From NCBI RefSeq assembly GCF_003575975.1, contig NZ_QQXK01000011.1, forward strand, positions 1 to 64,000: DNA of 64,000 nucleotides. Direction: 5' to 3'. The stretch is from Galactobacter valiniphilus (GTDB lineage: Bacteria > Actinomycetota > Actinomycetes > Actinomycetales > Micrococcaceae). Positions 8,160 to 16,698 of this stretch are shown here, one piece after another. The notes beneath the pieces are model-generated. The model did not search any database, was not told the DNA's origin, and worked only from the letters and a program-made list of their open reading frames with translations. The translations under genes and the position numbers were made by a program. Position 1 is the stretch's first letter; the number at the start of each line of letters is the position of its first letter.

Positions 8160-9281
8160 GTGCCGCAGATCATCGGGAGTGATGTCTCCTCCCTGCGGCA
8201 TGTCAACAGGGACGGGGCTTTGCAGCATCTGCGGCGCACTCCCGACTCGGTCTTCACGGCGTCGGACATCGCCGACGGTTTGGGGCTCTCCAGGCCCACC
8301 GCGGCGCGCCTGCTGACGGAGCTTTCCGAAAGTGGCTGGGCCACGCTCGAACTCGCCCACAGCGGATCCGCCGGCCGCCCCACGCGCACCTTCACGATCA
8401 ATCGGCGGCGCCGCCTCGTCGCGGCGCTCGACCTCGGCGCCAACAACCTGCTCGCCGCCGTCGCCGACCTGTCGGGCACCGTGCTGCGCCGCCACTATGC
8501 CCCCCACGGGCACCCCGGTTCGGCGGAACTCATGGCACAGCAGGCCGCCGCGGCGCTGCTGCGACTCGTGGAGGAAGAGACCGGGCCGCACGGCGGCCTC
8601 AGCTCCGTGGTCGTGAGCCTGCCCGCCACGGTGGACCGGGACGGCCGGATCCTGCCCTGGTCCGATTCGCCCGCCTGGGCCACGGCCGCCCTTCCCTCCC
8701 TGCTCGGCGAGCTGCTCCAGGAGCTGCCGGGCCTCCGCCTGCGTTTCGAGGGCGTGCCGTTGGCGGCCGCCGAGGCCGAGCTGCAGCACGGAGAGCTCCA
8801 GGCCGGCGAGGACGCCGTGTTCGTCCTGGCCGGTGACATCACGGGCGTCGCGCCGCTCATCGAGGGACGCCCCTACCGCGGAGCGACCGGTGCGGCCGGC
8901 GCCATCGGCGGGCTCGACTCCGTGGATTGGCGCGCGGCCACCGCCGCCGTGCTGGAGGAAACCGGCGCACAGACTTTGGACGAGCTCGTGGCCTCCGGCC
9001 TCGCGGGCGACTCCGACGCCGCAGCGGCACTGAGCCGCTACGCGGAACATCTCGCACCGGGAGTGGAGGTCCTCGTTCGGGCCTTCGACCCGGCGCGGCT
9101 GGTGCTGGGCGGATGCCTGGCACCGGCACAAGAACTCGTCCTGGGCCCCTTGGGGGCGGCACTGGGACGGACGCTCGGCACCACACCAACCATGGTGTGC
9201 GCCAGCGTTGACCACGTCGACGCGCCGATGCTCGGGGGACTCTCGGCCGCGCTCGATCACGTCGAGTGGGGCACTCCGTGA
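8160..9281 (+). CDS. ROK-family transcriptional regulator 1 of 3 (degenerate kinase fold)
   Basis: 373 residues from the GTG at 8160 (GGAG four bases upstream; a TTG 30 bases earlier is possible). An N-terminal winged helix (about 15-65, TASDIADGLGLSRPTAARLL) is followed by a ROK sugar-kinase fold beginning LVAALDLGANNLLAAVADL. The usual ROK zinc motif (GHxxx then CxCGxxGC) is absent and the catalytic DHD-type region is not conserved, so this is a regulator rather than a kinase. It is the first of three same-strand paralogues with spacers of 26 and 13 bases, likely one operon. No sugar transporter or catabolic gene lies alongside, so the regulated genes are unknown. Confidence 0.85.
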   Translation: MPQIIGSDVSSLRHVNRDGALQHLRRTPDSVFTASDIADGLGLSRPTAARLLTELSESGWATLELAHSGSAGRPTRTFTINRRRRLVAALDLGANNLLAAVADLSGTVLRRHYAPHGHPGSAELMAQQAAAALLRLVEEETGPHGGLSSVVVSLPATVDRDGRILPWSDSPAWATAALPSLLGELLQELPGLRLRFEGVPLAAAEAELQHGELQAGEDAVFVLAGDITGVAPLIEGRPYRGATGAAGAIGGLDSVDWRAATAAVLEETGAQTLDELVASGLAGDSDAAAALSRYAEHLAPGVEVLVRAFDPARLVLGGCLAPAQELVLGPLGAALGRTLGTTPTMVCASVDHVDAPMLGGLSAALDHVEWGTP

Positions 9282-9307
9282 CCCCACCCATCCCCCAAGG
9301 AGACAGC

Positions 9308-10444
9308 GTGTCCGACCTCGATGGCAGCGCAGTAGCGTCGCTCCGTCGCCTCAACGGCTCGAAGGTGCTCTCGGTGCTGCGCGCCGAGGCCTACCGCAAA
9401 TTCACCGTGCGGGAGATGTCGATCGCGACCGGCCTCTCGCGCCCCACGGTGGGCCGCCTGCTCGACGACCTCGTCGAGGCCGGCTGGGCACAGAGCGCCG
9501 AGGGCCGCCCCGGCGCCACGGGCCGCCCCGCTCGCCGCTACTCCTTCAACCGACTGCGGGGGCTCATCGCCAGCCTGGATGTCGGGTACGCGGGCGTGGG
9601 CATCATGATCACCGACCTCGTGGGCAGCGAACTCTCCTGGACCATGGAGTGGGGCCTTGCCCTCGAGACGGTCGAGAGCTGCATCGATCACGTCATGCCC
9701 CTGTTCTCGCAGAAGCTCAGCGAGGTGAGCGCCGACCTCGGCCTGGACGAGGACCTGCCGGTGCTCGCCGTCTCGCTCTCCGCGCCGGTCATCCCCGATG
9801 CCGACGGCGTCCACGTCGACACACTCTCCACGGTCAACGGCTGGAGGGGCGGGTCGTTTGTCCCCACACTGCGCGAGCGCTTCGGGGACGTGCCCATCCT
9901 GGTGAACAACGACATCCTGCTCTCGGCCGAGGCCGAGCTGCACTTGGGTGCGCTCTCCACCTCGGACCAAGGGATGTTCTGCTTCCTCGCGTGGTTCTCC
10001 TCCATCGTGCTCATCCACGAGGGACAGGTGCATCGCGGCACCTTCAACCTGGCGGGCGACGTCGGCTCGCTGCCCGAGTATCGCTGGCCCGACGTCATCG
10101 TTGAGGCCCTCGAGTCCTCCGGCTTCAATCATCCGGCGTCGGTGGGTCGCATGCTGGAGGCAGCGGCCAACGGCCACGAGGCGGCGCAGGACGGCATCCG
10201 CAGCGTCGGTCAGGGGCTGGCCCGCGGCATCGCGGACGTGGCGGCCATGTGGGACCCGGACACGATCGTGTTCGCCGGTCAGCTCTCCACGGCACCCGAT
10301 CTCCTCTTCGAACCGATTGAATCGGGCCTGCGGGCGCTTGGCAGCGAGGACTTCGAGCTCCTGCGGGCCGAGGTCGACCCCGAAAAGGGCAGCTGCCTCG
10401 GCGGCGTGATCAAGGCGCTCGACGCCATCGACTGGACGGTGTGA
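9308..10444 (+). CDS. ROK-family transcriptional regulator 2 of 3
   Basis: 378 residues from the GTG at 9308, preceded by AAGGAG at the right distance. Winged helix at about 15-65 (FTVREMSIATGLSRPTVGRL), then a ROK-like fold starting LIASLDVGYAGVGIMITDL. The phosphate-binding first motif is altered (DVGYAG in place of DxGxT) and the zinc-binding Cys cluster is missing. It is more similar to the third copy than to the first: both open with the pattern VASLRRLN or VATLRRLN and end with an AIDWTV tail, which supports duplication. The C-terminal half keeps the DPDTIVFAGQLS strand that corresponds to the family LGG segment. No ligand can be predicted. Confidence 0.85.
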   Translation: MSDLDGSAVASLRRLNGSKVLSVLRAEAYRKFTVREMSIATGLSRPTVGRLLDDLVEAGWAQSAEGRPGATGRPARRYSFNRLRGLIASLDVGYAGVGIMITDLVGSELSWTMEWGLALETVESCIDHVMPLFSQKLSEVSADLGLDEDLPVLAVSLSAPVIPDADGVHVDTLSTVNGWRGGSFVPTLRERFGDVPILVNNDILLSAEAELHLGALSTSDQGMFCFLAWFSSIVLIHEGQVHRGTFNLAGDVGSLPEYRWPDVIVEALESSGFNHPASVGRMLEAAANGHEAAQDGIRSVGQGLARGIADVAAMWDPDTIVFAGQLSTAPDLLFEPIESGLRALGSEDFELLRAEVDPEKGSCLGGVIKALDAIDWTV

Positions 10445-10457
10445 GGTTTAACCCCCC

Positions 10458-11612
10458 ATGACTTCGATTGACACCAGCGACGTCGCCACCCTGCGACGCC
10501 TGAACGCCCAGACCACTCTCGATTGCCTGCGCCAGGAGCCCACCACGTGGTTCACGGTGCGCGAGCTCGCGATCTCCACCGACCTCTCCCGCCCCACCGT
10601 CTCCCGTGTCCTCGAGGACCTCGAGCAGGCCGGCTGGGTGCTGTCCATGGCGGGCCAGCCGGGCGGCACCGGTCGCCCGGCGCGCCGTTTCTGCTTCAAC
10701 GGCGGCGCCGGCCTCATCCTCTCGGTCGACGCTGGCCTCTACTCGTTCAACGTGATGGTCTCGGATCTGGCCGGCACCCCGCGGGCGGAACTCACGGAGC
10801 GCCCCCCGCTGATCTCCACGAGCGAGGAGTTTGTTGCCCACTTCAAGGACATCGCCGAGCGGTGCCTGGCCGAAGCGGGCCCCGACACCCCCCTGCGCGC
10901 CATCACCATCGGCCTGCCCGGCCCGGTGGACGCCAACGGCAAGCTGCGCGTCTCGGTGACGACTCCGGAGTGGACCGGCCTCGACGTGGCCGACGGCATC
11001 CGCGCGCTGTACCCGGAGGCGAGCCTCCTCGTGGGCCGTGACGGCGAGTTCGACACTCTCGCAGAGCTCACCTCCGGTTCCCTGCAGGGGGTGCAGACCG
11101 CCGTCCATGTGACGTTCTCCGATCGCTGCCGCGCCACGCTCGTGGTGGGTGGCAAGATCGTGCGCGGCGCCCACGGCCTCGCCGGATCCTGCCCGCAGCC
11201 GCACGGTGTTGGCGAGAACATGACCGCCTCGTGGACCCCGCTGCGGGACCTGATCTACGGCGACCACCCGCGCCAGCGGATGTCCGAGATCATCGCCGCG
11301 GCCCAGGAGGGCTCGGCCTCGGATATTGATGTGCTGACGCGTTACGCCGAGGCCCTCGTGCCGCGCGTTTCCTTCCTGGTGCGTGCGGTGGCCCCCGAGG
11401 TCCTCGTGCTGGGCGGGCAGATGCTGGCCCTGCCGGAGATCGCTCTCCCGCCGCTCGAGGGAGCCGTTCGCGAGGCTGCAGGTCTGGATCACGGCAACGA
11501 GCTCGACCTCACGCGCGTGCCCGAGGTGCGCCTGGCCCACTACCGCTCGGCTCATGCCGGACCCATGGGCGGCATCTACGCCGCGCTGGCCGCCATCGAC
11601 TGGACGGTCTAG
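10458..11612 (+). CDS. ROK-family transcriptional regulator 3 of 3
   Basis: 384 residues from the ATG at 10458, 13 bases after the preceding stop. Winged helix at about 15-65 (WFTVRELAISTDLSRPTVSR), with the ROK-like domain starting LILSVDAGLYSFNVMVSDL. As in its neighbours, the kinase phosphate loop is degenerate and no CxCGxxGC zinc motif is present. The LVLGGQMLALPEI segment near the end keeps the family core. It closes the three-gene unit and is followed by a strong GC-rich hairpin at 11627-11671. Three consecutive non-kinase ROK proteins without metabolic partners suggest related repressors answering to different ligands or forming hetero-oligomers (inference). Confidence 0.85.
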   Translation: MTSIDTSDVATLRRLNAQTTLDCLRQEPTTWFTVRELAISTDLSRPTVSRVLEDLEQAGWVLSMAGQPGGTGRPARRFCFNGGAGLILSVDAGLYSFNVMVSDLAGTPRAELTERPPLISTSEEFVAHFKDIAERCLAEAGPDTPLRAITIGLPGPVDANGKLRVSVTTPEWTGLDVADGIRALYPEASLLVGRDGEFDTLAELTSGSLQGVQTAVHVTFSDRCRATLVVGGKIVRGAHGLAGSCPQPHGVGENMTASWTPLRDLIYGDHPRQRMSEIIAAAQEGSASDIDVLTRYAEALVPRVSFLVRAVAPEVLVLGGQMLALPEIALPPLEGAVREAAGLDHGNELDLTRVPEVRLAHYRSAHAGPMGGIYAALAAIDWTV

Positions 11613-11626
11613 TCCCCCGTCTGGTG

Positions 11627-11671
11627 CCCGACGCCGCCCGCTCGCCTCAGGCGAGCGGGCGGCGTCGTCGG
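11627..11671. terminator. Terminator after the ROK operon
   Basis: Arms at 11631-11647 and 11649-11665 are perfectly complementary over 17 bases. The left base of the stem contains the recurring GCCCGACGCCG motif. It also lies past the 3' end of the leftward MFS gene, so it may work in both directions. Confidence 0.7.
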
Positions 11672-11767
11672 GTTGGCTGAGGTGAGCACCCGGCTCCGCG
11701 CCGCGAGCCTCGGACGAGGGGCGCCGGGCGGGTGCCCGGTGGGCACCCGCTCGAGGCGGGCCGGGGC

Positions 11768-13195
11768 TCAGGCGGGAGCGGCCGCCGTCGCGCCCTGGGC
11801 CGCGCCGCCCGTGCGGCGGGCGACCAGGATCCCCAGCCCGGCCAGCACGGCGGCCAGGCTCAGGATGAGCACGAGCGGTCCGAACTCCTCGCCCCGCTGG
11901 AGCGTGCCGAGCGCCGCGAGGCCGAGCGCGGAGCCGGTGGAGTCGGCGATGTTCAGCGCCGCCGAGTTGAAGCCCTGCGCGCGCACGGGTGAGAGGCGGA
12001 TGACCATCGTGGACAGGCGGGGGTAGGCCAGGCCCATGCCGAAGCCGCCCACGCCCCAGAGCACCACCACGAGCGGCACCGGAGCGCTGGCGGCGATGGC
12101 GCCGGCCACGGCCGCGAGGCTCGCGAACACGACGAGGACGGCCGAGGTCAGCAGCGCGCGATCGCCCGCGGCCTGCAGGAAGCGGCCCTGCACCCACGAG
12201 GCGAGCGCCCAGGCGACCGCCGCGGCGGTCAGCGCGAGGCCCGATTGCGAGACGTCGAGGCGGTAGTGCGTATTGAAGATGAGCGGGAGGTAGGCCTCGG
12301 CCCCGAAGTACGCGGCGGCGATGACGGCGCGGAGGATCACCGCGCTCGGCAGGCCGCGCGAGAGACGGTAGGCGCCGACGGGGAGCAGCGGCCGCAGCAG
12401 GAAGGCCACGAGCACGAGCGCTCCGATGAGCACCGCCGGGCCCCAGCCGGCCCGCGAGCCGAGGGTCCCCAGGGTGAGCACGGCGGCGGCGATGACGGCG
12501 GCGCGCAGCAGGTCCGGCGCGAGCGCGCGGGCGGTGGCGGGGGCTTCCGCTGGCTGCTCCCCTGCGGCCTCCGCCGCGGCCGGCCCGGATCCCAGCCGCG
12601 CGAGCGAGGGAAGCATGAGCACCACGGCGATCGCGACGAGCGCCACGACGCCGAGGAACACCCAGTGCCAGGAGGTTGCCTGCGCCACCACACCCGCCAG
12701 GTACGGGCCCACGAGCGAGGGAAGCACCCAGGCCGCCGCAAACAGGCCGAAGACCCTGGCGTGCAGGATCGGCGGGTAGAGGCGGGCCACGAGCACGTAG
12801 ATCGTCACGTTGATGGCGCCCGCGCCGAAGCCTTGGAGGATGCGGCCGATCGTGAACGTGAGCATGTCGGGCGCGAGGCCGCAGACGATGAGGCCGGCCG
12901 TGAACAGCGCCACGCCCGTGTAGAAGGGCCCGCGCGGCCCGGTGCGATCCGACCAGCCGCCGGCGCCGACCATGCCCACGATGCCCGTGGCGAGCGGCGC
13001 CGCCATGGCCAGGGCGTACACGCCCTCGCCGTGCAGGTCACGGGTCACGACCGGCATGATCGTGGCCACCGCGAGCGCCTCGAAGGCAGCCAGGAAGATC
13101 AGGGCGAAGGAGCCGAGGGTCGTGAGCAAGAGGCCACCCGCAAACGGGCTGCTCGGCTCAGGGCGTGCGGGCGATGGCAGGGGCAGGGCAGACAC
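11768..13195 (-). CDS. MFS transporter
   Basis: 475 residues from the GTG at 13195, which has a GAGGG ribosome site. Twelve to fourteen helices with typical MFS signatures: the loop 2-3 motif GAGGWSDRTGPRGPF near residue 75, a helix-4 GRILQGFGAGAIN, and a central cytosolic loop of about 40 Ala/Glu-rich residues. The architecture suggests a proton-coupled exporter, but the substrate is unknown. It is divergently arranged with a LysE-type exporter 94 bases away, so the two may share a promoter region. No regulator gene is adjacent. Confidence 0.8.
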   Translation of the reverse strand: MSALPLPSPARPEPSSPFAGGLLLTTLGSFALIFLAAFEALAVATIMPVVTRDLHGEGVYALAMAAPLATGIVGMVGAGGWSDRTGPRGPFYTGVALFTAGLIVCGLAPDMLTFTIGRILQGFGAGAINVTIYVLVARLYPPILHARVFGLFAAAWVLPSLVGPYLAGVVAQATSWHWVFLGVVALVAIAVVLMLPSLARLGSGPAAAEAAGEQPAEAPATARALAPDLLRAAVIAAAVLTLGTLGSRAGWGPAVLIGALVLVAFLLRPLLPVGAYRLSRGLPSAVILRAVIAAAYFGAEAYLPLIFNTHYRLDVSQSGLALTAAAVAWALASWVQGRFLQAAGDRALLTSAVLVVFASLAAVAGAIAASAPVPLVVVLWGVGGFGMGLAYPRLSTMVIRLSPVRAQGFNSAALNIADSTGSALGLAALGTLQRGEEFGPLVLILSLAAVLAGLGILVARRTGGAAQGATAAAPA

Positions 13196-13289
13196 CCTCA
13201 AAAGTCTACGGGCGACGACGGCGCTAGGCTTGTCCGGGCCCTCCCACCCCTCGGGGCCAGCTCCCGCTCCTTCGGAAGGAACCGTCCCC

Positions 13290-13961
13290 ATGCCGGACGC
13301 CGGATTCGCCTCCGCCCTGCTCCCCCTCATGCTCACGTGGGTCATCGGCATGATGTCCCCCGGGCCGGACCTCTTCCTGGTTATCCACCGCTCACTGGCG
13401 GGCTCCCGGCGCGAGGGCATCGCCGCGGCCGCCGGCATCGCGAGCGGCGTGGCACTGTGGCTCGTCGTGGCCTTCACGGGCCTGGCCGCCGTCATGACGG
13501 CGTTCCCGCCCATCACCGTGATCCTGCAGGTGGCCGGCGGCCTCGTGCTGATCTGGATGGGCATCGGCACGCTGCGCGCGTGGCTGGCCCGGCGCGGCCG
13601 GGCCGCCGAGGAGGGTGAAACGCCCGACGCAGCGGGGCGGCTGGGCGTGGGCGCCTCCTTCCGCCGTGGCCTCCTCACGAACCTCGCCAACCCGAAGTTC
13701 GTCATCTACATCTCGGCGGTGTTTGCGCCCTTCATCGCGGCGCAGCGCCCGCTCTGGCAGACGATCTTCCTGCTGGTCCTGCTCGTCGTGACCACGGTGG
13801 GCTGGTTCTCCGTCATCGCGGCACTGGTGGGGCACCCCAAACTGCGCTCGGCGGTCTCCCGCTGGACCAACACCCTGGACGCCGTGGCCGGCGTGGTCTT
13901 CATCCTGCTCGGCCTAGGCTTTGTAGTGCTCGCGGCCGTGGAGCACTGGCCCGGGGCTTAG
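13290..13961 (+). CDS. LysE/RhtB-family amino-acid exporter
   Basis: 223 residues from the ATG at 13290 with GGAAGGA upstream. The N-terminal signature MMSPGPDLFLVIHRSLAGSR matches the LysE/RhtB hallmark (GPxxxxV/I, then a GxxxG-rich loop). The segment FRRGLLTNLANPKFVIYIS is the second conserved motif. Five to six helices are expected, acting as an amino-acid or amino-acid-derivative exporter in the cytoplasmic membrane. Length fits the family (about 200-220). A short hydrophilic linker around residue 100 contains another GCCCGACG-type stretch in its DNA. Confidence 0.88.
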   Translation: MPDAGFASALLPLMLTWVIGMMSPGPDLFLVIHRSLAGSRREGIAAAAGIASGVALWLVVAFTGLAAVMTAFPPITVILQVAGGLVLIWMGIGTLRAWLARRGRAAEEGETPDAAGRLGVGASFRRGLLTNLANPKFVIYISAVFAPFIAAQRPLWQTIFLLVLLVVTTVGWFSVIAALVGHPKLRSAVSRWTNTLDAVAGVVFILLGLGFVVLAAVEHWPGA

Positions 13962-13968
13962 CGCCCGC

Positions 13969-14526
13969 TCAGGCCAGCGTCGAGGCGAGCTGCGCGGGCG
14001 TGAGCTCGCGGTCGGCGAAGACGAGCCGGATGGCCTCCGGGTCCGGGTTGCCGGCGTCCGGGCCGCGGTGCTGCAGGGTCATCCCGAGCTTGCGCGCCAC
14101 GGCGGCCGAGGCCTCGTTGTGTTCAAGCAGGAACGCGACGATGGGCAGCTCTGGGCGCACCTCGAGCGCCCGCCCCATTGAATGGCGGGCGAGCTCCGTG
14201 GCGAGGCCGCGCCCCTGCGCCTCCGGGGCAAAGCGGTACCCGAGATTCCAGAAGGCGCCGCCGGCGTCCTCCGAGCCGCGTACATCGCAGCCGCCGTGGC
14301 CCAAGAGCGCACCGCTCTCCGGGTCCCGCGCCACATAGCTACCGAGGCCGTGAAGGTCCCATGCCTCGGCGCGGGCCTGAATCCAGGCGCGCGTCGTCTC
14401 GAGATCGGTGAAGCGCCCGGAAGGAAGGTGCGTCCACACGCGCGGATCGGAGTACAGCGCGTGGATCTCCTCCAGGTCCTCGAGCGAGGTGGGGCTGAGC
14501 TGCATCTGCGCCGTGCGTTCGATCAT
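13969..14526 (-). CDS. GNAT N-acetyltransferase, RimJ/RimL type
   Basis: 185 residues from the ATG at 14526 (an internal ATG at 14505 is the other option). The RimJ/RimL-like pattern is visible: LSPTSLEDLEEIHALYSDPR at the start, WIQARAEAWDLHGLGSYVAR, then the acetyl-CoA region WNLGYRFAPEAQGRGLATEL with its Q/RGxGxA loop, and a conserved NEASAAVARKLGM helix. Such enzymes acetylate ribosomal proteins, antibiotics or small amines. The substrate cannot be told. It converges with the LysE gene (stop codons 7 bases apart) and its 5' end is 13 bases from the amidohydrolase gene stop, so the two leftward genes may share a transcript. Confidence 0.85.
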   Translation of the reverse strand: MIERTAQMQLSPTSLEDLEEIHALYSDPRVWTHLPSGRFTDLETTRAWIQARAEAWDLHGLGSYVARDPESGALLGHGGCDVRGSEDAGGAFWNLGYRFAPEAQGRGLATELARHSMGRALEVRPELPIVAFLLEHNEASAAVARKLGMTLQHRGPDAGNPDPEAIRLVFADRELTPAQLASTLA

Positions 14527-14539
14527 GGCTCCCAGCCTG

Positions 14540-15472
14540 TCACGCTCCCCCGACGCCTCGGCTCCCCGTGACGCGCATCAGCCGCGCGCCGTTCTCCCAG
14601 AGCACGGCGCGCATCCAGGAGTCGCCGAAGCCCCAGGCCGCGAGCGCACCGAGCTGGTGGGCGTAGGGGTGCGGGATGTTCGGGAAGTCGCTGCCGAGGA
14701 CGATCTTCCCCGGCATCGCGGCCCACCGTTCGAGCACCGCCTCCGGCACGGGCGCGAGCGCCTGCGAGTAGTCGGTGCCGACCATCGTGGTGTCCAGGTG
14801 CACGCCTGGATACTCCTCGGCGAGGTCGGTGAACTCCGCGTACTCGGGCATGCCGGCGTGGGCGATGACCAACACAAGCCGCGGGTGCGCCTCGAGCAGC
14901 CGGCGCACCGGCGCCGGGCCGGTGTGCGTGCCACCGTGCGGTCCCGAACCGGCGTGGATCACCACGGGGACCTGCGCCGCCTCGATCAGGCCCCACGCGC
15001 CGTCGAGCATTCCCTGATCCGGCGCGAACTCCCCCACCTGCACGTGGACCTTGAAGATGCGCGCGCCGCCCTCCAGGGCGGCGCGCACCGTGGCCTCGGC
15101 CTCGGGCTCGGCGAAGAAGGTCGCCGAGGGCACCGCCTGGGGGTGCGCGGCGGCAAAGCCGGCCGAGTACTCGTTGAGCCAGCCGGCCATCCCGGCGCGG
15201 TGCGGGTAGTTGAGCGTGGGGTAGGCCGCGACGCCGAGCGCGCGCAGCGTCTGAACGCGCTCGGCCTCGGGCATCCGGTAGTGGATGGGCCAGGGTGCCG
15301 CACCGAACTCCTCGCCCACGCGGTCGAAGAAGCCCCAGACCTTGGAGAGCACGTTCTGCGGCATGAAGTGCACGTGAACGTCGGCGAGGCCCGGGATCCC
15401 GAGCGCCTCCAGGTAGGCGGGGATCCGCGCGTCTGAGGTCGGGCCGGGCGTCGTGAACTCCGCGTCAAGCAT
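14540..15472 (-). CDS. Amidohydrolase-superfamily metal hydrolase (amidohydrolase_2 type)
   Basis: 310 residues from the ATG at 15472. Metal ligands of a TIM-barrel amidohydrolase are in place: DVHVHF at 31-36, VVIHAGSGPHGG in the middle (His), IAHAGMPEY, and the catalytic Asp in GSDFPNIPHPY near residue 270. Members of this group act as decarboxylases, lactonases or hydrolases on cyclic carboxylic acids. The exact reaction is not predictable. It lies upstream of the GNAT gene on the same strand. Its start is 43 bases from the divergent acetyltransferase at 15515. Confidence 0.85.
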   Translation of the reverse strand: MLDAEFTTPGPTSDARIPAYLEALGIPGLADVHVHFMPQNVLSKVWGFFDRVGEEFGAAPWPIHYRMPEAERVQTLRALGVAAYPTLNYPHRAGMAGWLNEYSAGFAAAHPQAVPSATFFAEPEAEATVRAALEGGARIFKVHVQVGEFAPDQGMLDGAWGLIEAAQVPVVIHAGSGPHGGTHTGPAPVRRLLEAHPRLVLVIAHAGMPEYAEFTDLAEEYPGVHLDTTMVGTDYSQALAPVPEAVLERWAAMPGKIVLGSDFPNIPHPYAHQLGALAAWGFGDSWMRAVLWENGARLMRVTGSRGVGGA

Positions 15473-15514
15473 GGGCCCACTCTAGGCTTGACGCTTTCCC
15501 ACGAAAGGACCACC

Positions 15515-15961
15515 GTGACCGGCTTCGTTCCCCTCGCCCCCGACCACGCCCCGGCGGCCGCCGCCCTCTGGGAGGAGGCCGGGCTCGTGCGACCGTGGAA
15601 CGATCCGCGCGGCGACTTCCTGCGCGCGGTCCAGGGTGGAACCTCCGCGGTCCTCGGCCTCCTGGACGGCGGCGAGCTGCTGGCCACAGCCATGGTGGGC
15701 ACGGACGGGCACCGCGGCTGGGTCTACTACGTGGCCGTCGCCGCCTCGCGGCAGGGAACGGGCCTGGGCCGCGCCGCCATGGAGGCCGCGGAGGCCTGGC
15801 TGCGCGAGGCCGGCGCCCCCAAGGTCCAGCTCATGGTGCGCTCCACCAACGAGCGCGTGCTCGGTTTCTACGAGCGCCTCGGCTACGCCGATCAGTCCAC
15901 GAGCGTGCTCGGCAAGTTCCTCGACCCCGAGCTCGAGGCGCTGCGCCGCCGGGGCGCCTAA
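15515..15961 (+). CDS. GNAT acetyltransferase, YpeA-like
   Basis: 148 residues from the GTG at 15515 with AAAGGA upstream. The pattern is diagnostic for the YpeA group: RPWNDPRGDFLRAVQ, AMVGTDGHRGWVYYVAVAA, the acetyl-CoA loop RQGTGLGRAAMEAAE, and VQLMVRSTNERVLGFYERLGY. It is cytosolic, with unknown substrate. It ends just before the long perfect hairpin at 15982-16042. Confidence 0.88.
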   Translation: MTGFVPLAPDHAPAAAALWEEAGLVRPWNDPRGDFLRAVQGGTSAVLGLLDGGELLATAMVGTDGHRGWVYYVAVAASRQGTGLGRAAMEAAEAWLREAGAPKVQLMVRSTNERVLGFYERLGYADQSTSVLGKFLDPELEALRRRGA

Positions 15962-15981
15962 GCCGCCCCCGCCTGCCTTCA

Positions 15982-16042
15982 ATCCCGCACTTTTCGTTGT
16001 ATCCCGCCCCAAAGGGGCGGGATACAACGAAAAGTGCGGGAT
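15982..16042. terminator. Long perfect hairpin between convergent genes
   Basis: Arms 15982-16010 and 16014-16042 are exactly complementary over 29 bases with a 3-base AAA loop. The outer half of each arm is AT-richer than its surroundings (CACTTTTCGTTGTA). It sits between the 3' ends of a rightward GNAT and the leftward HxlR gene, so a bidirectional terminator is the simplest role. The stem is far longer than a terminator needs. Confidence 0.75.
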
Positions 16043-16119
16043 GGGGGACGCGCACGGCCCCCAGCGCGACGGCGGGTGTGCAGCTTTCCGACGCCCAGCA
16101 CGACGGCGGGCGGCCGGGT

Positions 16120-16545
16120 TCAGCGCGCGTCGTAGGCGGCGCGCGCGGTTTCGATCTGGGGGTAGTTGCCGACGGCCCACTCGGCCAGGGCCACGGCGGG
16201 GCCGATGAGCGTGCGGCCCACGGCGCTGAGCTCGTACTCCACGCGGGGCGGGACCTCGGCGTACGCCGTGCGGGTCAGCAGGCCGTCGCGCTCGAGGTTC
16301 TTGAGGGTCAGCGTGAGCATGCGCTGCGAGATCCCGGGGATGTGCTGGTGCAGGGCCGTGAAGCGCAGGGGGCCGGCGTTCAACGTGGCGATGATGAGCA
16401 GCGACCACTTGTCCCCCACGCGGGAGAGCACCTCGCGGATCGCCTTGGCGTCGGTGCCCGGCGCGTTGCACGAGCCCTCGTACGCGCTGCGGGCCTCCGC
16501 GCCCGGGCAGCTCAGGGTCGGGGCGGTGTCCTGGGTGGCGCTCAT
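16120..16545 (-). CDS. HxlR-family transcriptional regulator
   Basis: 141 residues from the ATG at 16545 (a GTG at 16593 would add 16 residues). The winged-helix domain shows the HxlR signature: IREVLSRVGDKWSLLIIATL, GPLRFTALHQHIPGISQRML, LTLKNLERDGLLTRTAYAEV and PPRVEYELSAVGRTL. A Cys at about residue 26 precedes the domain (EGSCNAPG), a position where redox-sensing HxlR/YodB proteins carry a reactive cysteine. It faces a DoxX gene across a spacer with two palindromes, the usual arrangement for a quinone- or oxidant-responsive repressor and its target. Confidence 0.9.
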   Translation of the reverse strand: MSATQDTAPTLSCPGAEARSAYEGSCNAPGTDAKAIREVLSRVGDKWSLLIIATLNAGPLRFTALHQHIPGISQRMLTLTLKNLERDGLLTRTAYAEVPPRVEYELSAVGRTLIGPAVALAEWAVGNYPQIETARAAYDAR

Positions 16546-16568
16546 GGCGCTGTGGCTGCGAGGTCCAC

Positions 16569-16661
16569 GCACACGGATGTGCGCGTGTGGCACACATCCG
16601 TGTGCCTTTTGTGCGCCCCACTTTACTCACTCATCATGGGGTTACTTACTGATCGTCAGTA
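16569..16661. promoter_or_regulatory. HxlR/DoxX intergenic operators
   Basis: Two inverted repeats lie in the divergent spacer. One has 13-bp arms (16569-16581 and 16593-16605, GCACACGGATGTG). The other is TACTGA-TCG-TCAGTA at 16647-16661 inside TTACTTACTGATCGTCAGTA, which fits the TACT/AGTA half-site style of HxlR-family sites. The second overlaps the expected doxX promoter and is the better repressor site. Confidence 0.5.
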
Positions 16662-16698
16662 TTGCACGGACGCGCATCACACCCCCTGGAGGAACCCC

